From contig JAHISV010000009.1 of assembly GCA_018818065.1 (NCBI GenBank), forward strand, positions 1 through 64,000: 64,000 nucleotides of DNA, in the 5' to 3' direction. The notes under the pieces are model-generated. The model was not told the DNA's origin and did no database searches. It worked only from the letters and a program-made list of their open reading frames with translations. The translations under genes and the position numbers were made by a program. This document shows, piece by piece, positions 1 through 6,995 of the stretch. This DNA comes from Bacteroidota bacterium. GTDB lineage: Bacteria > Bacteroidota > Ignavibacteria > Ignavibacteriales > Melioribacteraceae. The stretch's first letter is position 1. Each line of letters begins with the position of its first letter.

Positions 1-442
1 CAACAATAAAATTAAAGCTAAATCAAATGGTCAAAAACTTAAAGTGTTTCTATGTCATGCTACTGAAGATAAACCTGTTGTTCGCAAATTGTATTCCAGA
101 TTGAAAAGAATAGGTGTCCAACCCTGGCTTGATGATGAAGACTTAGTTGGTGGTCAAGATTGGGAATTGGAAATTGAAAAGGCTGTTAGCTCCAGTGATA
201 TAGTGATTGTATGTCTTTCAAATAAATCGATTACTAAAACTGGTTTTGTCCAAAAGGAAATAAAATATGCTCTTGATATTGCTGATCATCAACCAGAGAA
301 TTCTATTTTTATAATTCCTATTAGATTAGAAGAGTGTGTGCTTCCAACAAGACTAAAAAAGTGGCAAGCAATAGACTCTTTTCGCAGCAATGGTTTTGAG
401 AAATTAAAAAAGTCATTAAATAAAAGAGCATTGGCTTTATAG
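1..442 (+). CDS. C-terminal TIR domain of a truncated (window-edge) protein
   Basis: The reading frame is open to the left edge, so only the C-terminus is visible. A GTG at 44 exists, but the residues before it (ending GQKLK) continue the first TIR strand, so it is probably not the start. The domain shows the TIR pattern: strand ending FLCHA, a helix, WLDDEDL, the GGQDWELEI segment and a VCLSNKS strand. The Glu right after Trp in QDWELEI aligns with the catalytic Glu of NADase-type TIRs (SARM1). TIR proteins of bacteria often cleave NAD+ or make cyclic-ADPR signals in antiphage defence. The N-terminal sensor part is outside the window. An attC-like element follows six bases after the stop, so this would be a cassette gene. 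The NADase role is inferred. Confidence 0.8.
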   Translation, partial: NNKIKAKSNGQKLKVFLCHATEDKPVVRKLYSRLKRIGVQPWLDDEDLVGGQDWELEIEKAVSSSDIVIVCLSNKSITKTGFVQKEIKYALDIADHQPENSIFIIPIRLEECVLPTRLKKWQAIDSFRSNGFEKLKKSLNKRALAL

Positions 443-447
443 GAAAT

Positions 448-669
448 GGCTAACAAGCAGTGCAAGCCGACCGCTTATACGGTTCGGCATTAGTGATATT
501 TAATAAGTAGTATTTTTCGTTAGTTATTTTGTTCATAGTAGTTTGTAAGTGTAAGTAATGTCGCCGTCCGTATTGTTGGAAAGTTACGTACGGCTACTAA
601 TTATAAATATTGGTTGCAAGTAAGTCTTTGTCGTTCTGGGCGGACGGCTTATGGGTAACTACGTTATAT
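448..669 (+). repeat. attC-like recombination site A
   Basis: This 222-bp element starts with GGCTAAC (448-454, inverse-core-like) and ends with the core GTTATAT (663-669). The inner arms AAGCCGACCGC (464-474) and GCGGACGGCTT (640-650) are complementary at 10 of 11 positions, as the L''/L' arms of integron attC sites are. The left half (TAACAAGCAGTGCAAGCCGAC) resembles the classic aadA attC left half. Two more inverted repeats lie inside. It is homologous along most of its length to the element at 3317-3535. It is longer than usual attC sites (about 55-150 bp), which is the main reservation. Confidence 0.7.
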
Positions 670-700
670 GCATTGAAAAAAATCACAAGGAATTTTCCAT

Positions 701-1771
701 ATGGCAGAAGAAAATAGTTTCTCTGAAGAAAAATTAAGTGCAGTTCACGATTTAGAAGGTAGAACTTTAAAAACTGGTTGGAAGGTTATTGATAAAGTTA
801 ATAAAAAGCCTAATTCAACTGGAGGTGGATTTTCAGTTTGTTATATTGTAGAAAAAAATGGTCAAAAAGGTTTTTTGAAAACATTAAATTTAAAAGCATT
901 TTTTAAAGATGAACATCAAAACATTGCTGAAACTTTTGCTGAAATGTTAAATACTTTCAACTATGAAAAAGGTGTTCTCCTTCGTTGCAAAAATAAAAAT
1001 TTTTCAAAAGTTTCTAAATTGTTAGAAGCTTCAGAGGAAAATATTAAGGGCTACCTATTTGCAAATGTTCTTTACATGATATTTGAATTAGCAGAAAATG
1101 ATGTTAGAAACCATTTAAATTTTACAAATGCAATAGATACTGCTTGGAAATTAAGATCACTTCATAATATTGCAACAGGACTAAAACAATTACATTCAAT
1201 TGAAATATCACATCAAGACTTAAAACCATCAAACGTTTTTGTTTATGATAGTAAGGTATCAAAGTTAGGTGATCTTGGAAGATCTCTTTGTTCAACCTTA
1301 GCGTCGCCACATTCTGAAAAAGATTTTTCTGGTGATTATGGTTATGCACCGCCTGAAGTATATCACGGTTATGCATTGCCAGAATGGAAAGATAAAGTTT
1401 TTGCAGTAGATACTTTTTTATTAGGTAGTTTGACTGTATTTTATTTTACAGGTCAAAGTATGGCTTCCTTATTACAACAATCGTTAGATCCTAATATTAA
1501 TATTCATACACTAAATTTTGATAATGCTCTTCCATATTGGATTGATGCTTTTGAAAATGCAATAAAGATTTTTGAAGAAGAAATAGCAACTTATGAAAAT
1601 AAAGATAAATTGCTAGAATTAGTAAGAATGTTATGTTTTCCTGATCCGAGAAAAAGAGGACATAATAAAAACGTTTTAGAAAGAGGAAGTAATTTTCAGC
1701 TATATAGATTTATCGAACATTTTAATTTACTTGCTAGAAAAGCAGAGTATAAAATTACGCAGAGCAAATAA
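701..1771 (+). CDS. Ser/Thr protein kinase-like protein (cassette gene)
   Basis: This 356-aa soluble protein is a eukaryotic-type kinase. It has a glycine-rich loop near residues 39-46 (STGGGFSV), the ATP-anchoring Lys at K60 (GFLKTL), a catalytic loop HQDLKPSN at 171-178 and a metal motif DLG at 191-193 where DFG is usual. All core catalytic residues are therefore present. An N-terminal stretch of about 25 residues precedes the kinase fold, and there is no membrane segment. The ATG at 701 follows AAGGAA at a suitable distance. The stop overlaps the next start by one base (TAATG), so the two genes are translationally coupled. The gene begins 38 bp after the core of attC-like site A. Kinases of this kind occur in several phage-defence systems; that role here is inference. 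Confidence 0.85.
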   Translation: MAEENSFSEEKLSAVHDLEGRTLKTGWKVIDKVNKKPNSTGGGFSVCYIVEKNGQKGFLKTLNLKAFFKDEHQNIAETFAEMLNTFNYEKGVLLRCKNKNFSKVSKLLEASEENIKGYLFANVLYMIFELAENDVRNHLNFTNAIDTAWKLRSLHNIATGLKQLHSIEISHQDLKPSNVFVYDSKVSKLGDLGRSLCSTLASPHSEKDFSGDYGYAPPEVYHGYALPEWKDKVFAVDTFLLGSLTVFYFTGQSMASLLQQSLDPNINIHTLNFDNALPYWIDAFENAIKIFEEEIATYENKDKLLELVRMLCFPDPRKRGHNKNVLERGSNFQLYRFIEHFNLLARKAEYKITQSK

Positions 1772-3309
1772 TGGCTATATTTTTAGAAAAGAAAAATCGT
1801 AATGTAATTCCTAATTGGCGTAGTTTTAGGAATACTGTTAAGTTAGGAGAATTAGATGGAAAAATATCAACTGATATTATAAGAAATGTTAAACCAGATA
1901 TAACTGATTTAATTAATGACTGGGAATTACATAAAACTATCGGCGTTGCTGCTGATATAATTGGAGTAGCGTTATTTTCACGACAAAGAAATCATAAAAC
2001 AGTAACCGAAATAGCTAACTTCATTATTCAGAACTCCGACAAATCAACTCATGCCATGATAAATACTGCAAATGAGTTGTTAAATACTAATGCAAAAACT
2101 GAGAATTCAATCATAGAATACAATACATTCGAGGATTTCAAAGATGAACTTAAATTAAATTTTCATTTTGTTAAAATTAGTCAAATTAAAAAGGCACTAA
2201 TAAGAAATCCAAATAATCCAATTGCTTGGGTTGAGTTATCAAGATTGTACACAATTGTGGGAAATATAATAAAAGCTAAAAGAGCAATGCTCAATGCACT
2301 ATTTCTTTCTCCAAACAATCGATTTGTACTAAGATCTATGATAAGGTTTTTTGTTCATATCGGAGAAATAGATTTTGCCTATAAATTCTTAACAAAATCA
2401 GAAGGTATTAAAAGTGATCCTTGGTTAATTACTAACGAAATATCTTTATCTACAATTCTAGGAAAAGGCTCAAAATTAGCAAAATCTTCTGTTAAGATAG
2501 TTAATAATAAAAATATCCATCCTTTTCATCTTTCAGAACTAAATAGTTCTTTAGCAACACTGGAATTTCAAAATGGTAAGGTTCGTCAAAGCAAAAAAAT
2601 GCTAAAAAACTCACTGATCAATCCAAACGACAATGCATTAGCTCAGGCTGCTTGGTTTGGACAAGCTGACCGTACATTTAATATTATAGATTCTAGCCAG
2701 TTCAAACTAAAGAGTCAATTTGAAGCACAGGCAAGGAGTAATTTTAAATTAAAGAATTGGAATGAAGCTATTAAGGACTCCATAAATTGGTTTCTTGATA
2801 TGCCTTTTTCCAGGGCTCCAATTGCTATGGGCAACAATATTGCTTCAGCAAAATTGGATGATCAAAATTTGGCTGTTGAAATCGCAAAAGCTGGTTTGAC
2901 ATCTCAGCCAAATGATTTACATTTATTAAATAATATAATTTATTCATTATGTCTTGAAAATAGAATTCTTGATGCAAAAAAATATTTTGAGAGAGTGCGA
3001 AATTCTAAAAGTGAGCCACGTAAAGAATTGAAAATTTGTTTGATGGCAACAGAAGGGCTACTTGAGTTTAGACAAGGGAATGTAGAAAATGGTCGTAAAT
3101 TATATTCAGAAGCGATAAGCCAATCTTCGAAAATTAAAGATGACTATCTAGCTACATCTGCTTTTATAAATTATTGCCGCGAAGAATTATTATTATCAAA
3201 AATTCATCAACCAGAAATAATAAGCAGACTTAATGAAATTAAAAAAAATAGTAAGAGCGAAAATTTAAGTGAAGCTGCCGAGAAAGTAATTAATATTGTA
3301 AAAATTTAA
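1771..3309 (+). CDS. TPR/helical-repeat protein coupled to the kinase
   Basis: This 512-aa protein is almost entirely alpha-helical, with repeat-like units resembling tetratricopeptide repeats (for example NPIAWVELSRLYTIVGNIIKAK near residue 155, then QPNDLHLLNNIIYSLCLENR near 375). The N-terminal ~110 residues look like a separate helical region. There is no signal peptide or membrane span. It shares one base with the kinase stop, so the two are one operon and probably one functional unit, with this protein as substrate, scaffold or sensor. I do not recognise a named family. The gene ends just before the inverse core of attC-like site B, so the kinase/TPR pair travels as one ~2.87-kb cassette. 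Confidence 0.75.
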   Translation: MAIFLEKKNRNVIPNWRSFRNTVKLGELDGKISTDIIRNVKPDITDLINDWELHKTIGVAADIIGVALFSRQRNHKTVTEIANFIIQNSDKSTHAMINTANELLNTNAKTENSIIEYNTFEDFKDELKLNFHFVKISQIKKALIRNPNNPIAWVELSRLYTIVGNIIKAKRAMLNALFLSPNNRFVLRSMIRFFVHIGEIDFAYKFLTKSEGIKSDPWLITNEISLSTILGKGSKLAKSSVKIVNNKNIHPFHLSELNSSLATLEFQNGKVRQSKKMLKNSLINPNDNALAQAAWFGQADRTFNIIDSSQFKLKSQFEAQARSNFKLKNWNEAIKDSINWFLDMPFSRAPIAMGNNIASAKLDDQNLAVEIAKAGLTSQPNDLHLLNNIIYSLCLENRILDAKKYFERVRNSKSEPRKELKICLMATEGLLEFRQGNVENGRKLYSEAISQSSKIKDDYLATSAFINYCREELLLSKIHQPEIISRLNEIKKNSKSENLSEAAEKVINIVKI

Positions 3310-3316
3310 TTGCAAA

Positions 3317-3535
3317 ATGCATATCCAGCCCATCAAACCGACCGCTGAAACGGTTTGAGGTTAGTACAAGTTTTATAGTTTAGCTTTTTCGTTCGGCATT
3401 TTGCTCAGCGTAGTATATAAATGTAAATTAGGTCGCCGCCATTGTGCAGAAAGTTAATGGCGGCTACAAATTATAATCATTCGTTGTTAGTTAAGCATTG
3501 CTTCTCTGGGCGGCGGCTTAGCGGCAACGTTAGGC
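3317..3535 (+). repeat. attC-like recombination site B
   Basis: This element is homologous to 448-669. It opens with ATGCATATCC (3317-3326), whose first eight bases are the reverse complement of the start of the same cassette (ATATGCAT, 666-673). It closes with the core GTTAGGC (3529-3535). Inner arms are AAACCGACCGC (3335-3345) and GCGGCGGCTT (3510-3519). Internal hairpins TCAAACCG/CGGTTTGA and GCCGCCATT/AATGGCGGC are visible. The pairing of the left box with the upstream cassette start, rather than with the adjacent core, is the diagnostic behaviour of integron cassettes. Confidence 0.7.
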
Positions 3536-3566
3536 AGCAAATTTTTAATTTTTTCATGTGGATGAA

Positions 3567-3746
3567 ATGAGCGAAGAAACAGAATCGAAACACATACAAA
3601 TTGAAGATACTAATTCATCACTTACGGCAACAGTTGGTCACCTTGATACAACATTAAAAGAATATATTATTAGCAATGATAAACTTACTAAAGGGTTATT
3701 ATTTCTAAATATTGTGCTTGCCGTGGCTACTGTTATTGGGCTGTAG
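3567..3746 (+). CDS. small single-pass membrane protein, unknown
   Basis: This 59-aa protein has a polar N-terminal two thirds (MSEETESKHIQIED...) and a hydrophobic C-terminal helix (GLLFLNIVLAVATVIGL). That predicts a tail-anchored single-span membrane protein. I chose the ATG at 3567. A GTG at 3558 would add three residues, and no strong ribosome binding site settles it. It lies 31 bp after the core of attC-like site B and is the first of two genes in that cassette. The stop falls within the hydrophobic segment, so the protein may have lost a short tail. I recognise no family. Small membrane proteins in cassettes are sometimes immunity or effector components, but nothing here shows that. 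Confidence 0.5.
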   Translation: MSEETESKHIQIEDTNSSLTATVGHLDTTLKEYIISNDKLTKGLLFLNIVLAVATVIGL

Positions 3747-3792
3747 CAACTCTGCTCGCCTTATTATTTACAGATAATTAAATATATTTTTT

Positions 3793-4389
3793 ATGAATCC
3801 AGTTTGCACAAATATTTTTCATAATCAAATTATGAATCTACCGAAAGTAGATCTTAATAAATTTAAAAAACTATTTGAACCCCTTAACTGGAATTATATG
3901 CATCAATTTATCATAAAAACACGCAACTACGAAAAGGGATTATTTGCGATTCTTTATCTCATAGATAAATTAGAAATTTACAAATACAAGCTAACGAATG
4001 AAGAGTACGAAAAATTTGGTAAATCATTATATCTCTTTCTTTTACATTTACTAGACAAAGCTGACAGATGGGCAGACTATTTACAAGTTTGGGAAAGACT
4101 TAAAAATGAATCTACCTTTCACCTCAACTATATAAAAAGTGCGCGGTTTTCGCATAGTAAAGAAATCGAAGAATTTATTTTAGAAGAAACCGACTATTAT
4201 TTACATGTTCATTTCTTATATGGCACAAATCATCGTAAGAAAATCATTGAACGAAAAGTTTTGAAAAAAAGTGAAGGGAAAAAATTAGGTAATATGTATC
4301 ATGCTACAATTGAGGAACTATCGATATCTGAAGTTGAAGAGCGTATAGCTTGGATTAATTCTGCATTCGGCATGGGTAGTTACCGATGA
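3793..4389 (+). CDS. hypothetical cassette protein
   Basis: This 198-aa soluble protein of unknown function is mostly helical and rich in aromatic, Lys and Glu residues (DKADRWADYLQVWERLKNE near residue 93). The last third is more basic, around HRKKIIERKVLKKSEGKK. There is no signal peptide, membrane span or recognisable catalytic motif. A second in-frame ATG at residue 14 (MNLPKVDLNKF) could be the true start, since no clear Shine-Dalgarno precedes either. It is the second gene of the cassette opened by GTTAGGC at 3529. Its stop is five bases before the matching TGCCTAAC box. Confidence 0.6.
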   Translation: MNPVCTNIFHNQIMNLPKVDLNKFKKLFEPLNWNYMHQFIIKTRNYEKGLFAILYLIDKLEIYKYKLTNEEYEKFGKSLYLFLLHLLDKADRWADYLQVWERLKNESTFHLNYIKSARFSHSKEIEEFILEETDYYLHVHFLYGTNHRKKIIERKVLKKSEGKKLGNMYHATIEELSISEVEERIAWINSAFGMGSYR

Positions 4390-4394
4390 GATGT

Positions 4395-4402
4395 TGCCTA
4401 AC
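4395..4402 (+). other. lone integron-type inverse core closing the array
   Basis: TGCCTAAC here is the exact reverse complement of GTTAGGCA at 3529-3536, the start of the same cassette. It therefore marks the 3' end of that cassette. No CCGACCGC-like arm or right-hand core follows in the next 100 bp, so this attC appears cut off at the junction with the recombinase region. Confidence 0.5.
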
Positions 4403-4502
4403 CCATATTAAAGGTTCAGAGGCAAGATGAAAAATAATCTCTCCATTCAGGACTTGGAGTGAAGCCCTCAGGTTCAGCCTAAATCACATTATCCTTAACT
4501 GA

Positions 4503-5525
4503 TTATTTACTTAACAGATCAATTGTCTTGTCAAGGTCAACAGACTTCACATGAGCATAGATCTGAGTAGTCTTAACGTTCGAGTGTCCTAACAGTTTCG
4601 ATACGTTATAAATTGAAGCTCCCTTTTCGATTAGCCTGGTAGCAAAGGTGTGGCGAAGAGAGTGAAAATTTAACTTTGGATCTAAACTAGCCCTTGTAAC
4701 GTACTTCTTAAAATTGTGTGAGTATAACCTTGGAACGATTGGGATTCCTTTCCTGGTGAACACGTATGGTCCTGTGGGTTTGCTCTTACGCTGCTTGACT
4801 ATTGCTGCAGACCTCTCAGTCAACTTAATTGATCTCACCTTATCAGTTTTAGTCCTATGATTCCAGTTAGCTAACGTGACTCTTATTTGATCCTCCTTAA
4901 AAGCAACTTGATTCCATTCCAGATTACAGATCTCAGCTAACCTGAATCCAGTATCGACTGCAAAGTTTATCATGTCGGATTCGTCTGGGTCTTCAACTTG
5001 AGCAATCAGTTTATCGAATTCATCATCCTCATAATACCTTGGGGCAACTTCAGGGATGTTTGGTGGTTTGATGTCTGCTATTGGATTATCTGTCAGATAT
5101 TTCTTCTGGACGGCATAGCTCATAGCTACACTTAACGAGATCCGTTGTTTCTTGACCTGCCATACTGAAGACTTCCTCAACCGATCATCCAGGAAGTTAT
5201 TAGCTACGTCAACAGTAATCTCATTCACGATAAAATCCTTACCTAAGAACTTTGTCAGAAAATTAAACATGGTCTGATCACCTTCCAAAGTTTTCTCCTT
5301 TACTCGCTGCTCTCTCATTCGCATGAACTCAAATTCAAACTTGGATAACATGATCGGAGTTGTGATCCGTTTCTCCCTGTCTTTGAATTCCCTTTCGAAC
5401 TGAATAAGGAATTGAGTAGCTTCAGCCTTGAGTTTGGTCTTGGTGGATTTTCTGGAACGTTTGCCATTAGCAGTGAAGAAATAAATAAAATAGTTACCCG
5501 ATGATTTGTCCTTGGATAGATACAT
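4503..5525 (-). CDS. tyrosine recombinase / phage-type integrase
   Basis: This 340-aa site-specific recombinase has an N-terminal arm-binding-like region (residues 1-55), a SAM-like core-binding domain (about 60-155) and a catalytic domain. The full catalytic set is visible: Arg in DTGFRLAEI (R195), a Lys in KTDKVRSI (K226/K229), HSLRH (H288, R291), LGHSN (H314) and the nucleophile in TTQIYAHV (Y323). The start at 5525 follows a strong AGGAGG seven bases away; an upstream extension to 5576 lacks one. It lacks the extra patch of integron integrases. It sits about 110 bp from a tRNA-Ser fragment and reads away from it, the usual layout of an island integrase at its attachment site. Confidence 0.9.
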   Translation of the reverse strand: MYLSKDKSSGNYFIYFFTANGKRSRKSTKTKLKAEATQFLIQFEREFKDREKRITTPIMLSKFEFEFMRMREQRVKEKTLEGDQTMFNFLTKFLGKDFIVNEITVDVANNFLDDRLRKSSVWQVKKQRISLSVAMSYAVQKKYLTDNPIADIKPPNIPEVAPRYYEDDEFDKLIAQVEDPDESDMINFAVDTGFRLAEICNLEWNQVAFKEDQIRVTLANWNHRTKTDKVRSIKLTERSAAIVKQRKSKPTGPYVFTRKGIPIVPRLYSHNFKKYVTRASLDPKLNFHSLRHTFATRLIEKGASIYNVSKLLGHSNVKTTQIYAHVKSVDLDKTIDLLSK

Positions 5526-5635
5526 TTTGCTGCCTCCTAACCTGGATATTATTAGCCAAATTGTAGCAGTATCCAAAAGATTCTCACCGAAAATGTCACC
5601 GATTTTTGTAAGTGGTTGTTATTGCTGGGTTGCTA

Positions 5636-5697
5636 TCGGTTTGCTAAACCGACGTAGGGGTTAAACTCTACCGCGGGTTCGAATCCCGCCCTCTCCG
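5636..5697 (+). pseudogene. tRNA-Ser(GCU) 3' fragment, island attachment site
   Basis: The segment contains an anticodon arm TCGGT-TTGCTAA-ACCGA (anticodon GCT), a long class II variable arm (GTAGGG/CTCTAC), a T arm GCGGG-TTCGAAT-CCCGC, the 3' acceptor strand CCTCTCC and a G discriminator. The matching 5' acceptor strand GGAGAGG and a D arm are absent upstream, so it is not a whole tRNA. Integrases that target tRNA 3' ends leave the complete gene at one end and a 3' duplicate at the other. This would be the distal copy, with the intact tRNA-Ser left of the window. Confidence 0.75.
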
Positions 5698-5698
5698 C

Positions 5699-5733
5699 AA
5701 AAGCCCTTAAGTTACAACAACTTAGGGGCTTTT
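5699..5733 (+). terminator. rho-independent terminator after the tRNA fragment
   Basis: A long near-perfect inverted repeat, AAAAGCCC-TTAAGTT / AACTTAGGGGCTTTT, with a five-base loop is followed by TTTT. It probably terminated the ancestral tRNA-Ser gene and belongs to the host chromosome side of the junction. Confidence 0.75.
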
Positions 5734-5900
5734 CTCATTTTATTCATTCAATTTTTAGCCTTGGGACACATTTTAGTCCCTTACTCTTTTCAATTTCAAT
5801 ACATTTCCTACAAGTGTTAAGCAAACCTAGTTGATTTCAAATACCTTCATAAAAGCTTGATAGAATGATTTTGAAAATTTGCATTGAATTCAACATGAGT

Positions 5901-6440
5901 TTACTCTCTTATAACGTCGTCCTCATTTACCTTTACATGTATTGTGCTAAGTCGTTTTTTGGTATTATCGTGTAACACAACTATAACATCTTCATTAAGT
6001 TCCAAGCTAACTATAGTGACTTCACCTAGATTCACTAAATCAATTTTACTCCCGGCTAAACTAGCCTCTGTATAAACTTCTTCGGGAAGTAAATGAATTA
6101 GTATATTAAGCGGAATCCCAACATAGTTTGATGTTCCATACAACCTTTTGTATTCACTGGCTTTCAATTTTCTACCATTCCTTACCGAATATCTGATGGC
6201 ATCCATTAATTGATCAAATGATATTTTCCAATCTGCCGGATTATTCTTTAGCCTATTAAAATATATTTCATTTTCTGTAACAGTTTTTAGCTCTAAAAAT
6301 TCATCCGGTTTTGGTTTACATTGGATTGTTAAATATGGAGCACGCTCCTCACTTTTAAATATTTCAATAATATCTTGAAAAAGCTTCTCAACAATCTTTG
6401 ATTCATATGCGTCGTAAAACTCTTTAAATGTTTTTTCCAT
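5901..6440 (-). CDS. hypothetical protein
   Basis: This 179-aa soluble protein starts MEKTFKEFYDAYESKIVEKL. I chose the ATG at 6440 because GAGGT precedes it at good spacing; the ATG at 6452 has no such site. The N-terminal half is helical and charged. The C-terminal third, from about residue 135, looks like a small beta-rich domain (VNLGEVTIVSLELNEDVIVV). No signal peptide or catalytic motif is visible and I do not recognise the family. It lies 13 bp downstream of a decayed reading frame on the same strand, so it may be the surviving member of a two-gene unit. Confidence 0.6.
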   Translation of the reverse strand: MEKTFKEFYDAYESKIVEKLFQDIIEIFKSEERAPYLTIQCKPKPDEFLELKTVTENEIYFNRLKNNPADWKISFDQLMDAIRYSVRNGRKLKASEYKRLYGTSNYVGIPLNILIHLLPEEVYTEASLAGSKIDLVNLGEVTIVSLELNEDVIVVLHDNTKKRLSTIHVKVNEDDVIRE

Positions 6441-6452
6441 TCTGTACCTCAT

Positions 6453-6655
6453 TTATACGTTTTCATGCCCTTTCGGCTGGATGCTCCAATTCATAAAGGA
6501 AACATAATCAAGTTTCTGCTCTACCGCAAAATCAGGATTATCTATACAAGCAATATACCACTTTGTGTCTGGCAAAGGCAGCCTTTTATAAAAGTACCAT
6601 TAATTAACAAAAAATCAAGTACTCCGGATGTGGCTCTCACACCTGGCAATCATTA
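6453..6655 (-). pseudogene. decayed C-terminus of an unrecognised gene
   Basis: On the minus strand an open frame of 48 codons (6599 down to 6453) reads as plausible protein (WYIACIDNPDFAVEQKLDY...), ending 13 bp before the start at 6440. Just upstream, a different frame gives LPGVRATSGVLDFLLING, so one frameshift separates two pieces of what was probably one gene. No start codon or ribosome binding site is attached to either piece. Function is unknown. It could also be chance open frame, since it is short. Confidence 0.35.
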
Positions 6656-6995
6656 AAATAATAGATTTCGAGCCAAAATTATCTTGTGGCGGGACACCGT
6701 GTCTCCTGGGCTAACTCACAATTAAAGTTTATGATGTTTCTCAATCAATTCAATAGTCAACGTATGACCTTTATTCTGACGAACATATTTTTAAATACCA
6801 GATAATTCCGGCGCATTGTCGAGTTGTTTTATAGGATAGATTATTTTTCAATAAAGATCAATATTAATTATACTCATTCGTTTGTCCCCCCACCCCCAAT
6901 GTCACTTAAGATAATATGCAAACTTATCTATTCATTATAATTGCTCAACAGCAGGAAATGGATTACTCTGTCCGGTTAAAGCTGTCTATGTTGCT
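6656..6995. other. intergenic region without recognisable gene
   Basis: I see no coding frame, RNA gene or clear terminator in this 340-bp stretch. It contains a short C-rich tract (near 6887-6897) but no repeat or palindrome that I can support. Confidence 0.5.

Noticed and set aside
4503..5525. Recombinase as the integron integrase (IntI) of the cassette array
   Set aside because: It lacks the IntI-specific patch before the HSLRH box, reads toward the array end rather than from an attI side, and sits at a tRNA fragment. It is a phage/island-type integrase.
5600..5698. A complete tRNA-Ser gene
   Set aside because: The 5' acceptor strand GGAGAGG and D arm are missing; only the anticodon-to-3' half is tRNA-like.
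5762..5780. Small hairpin GGGAC / GTCCC as a terminator
   Set aside because: The stem is only five base pairs and no T tract follows.
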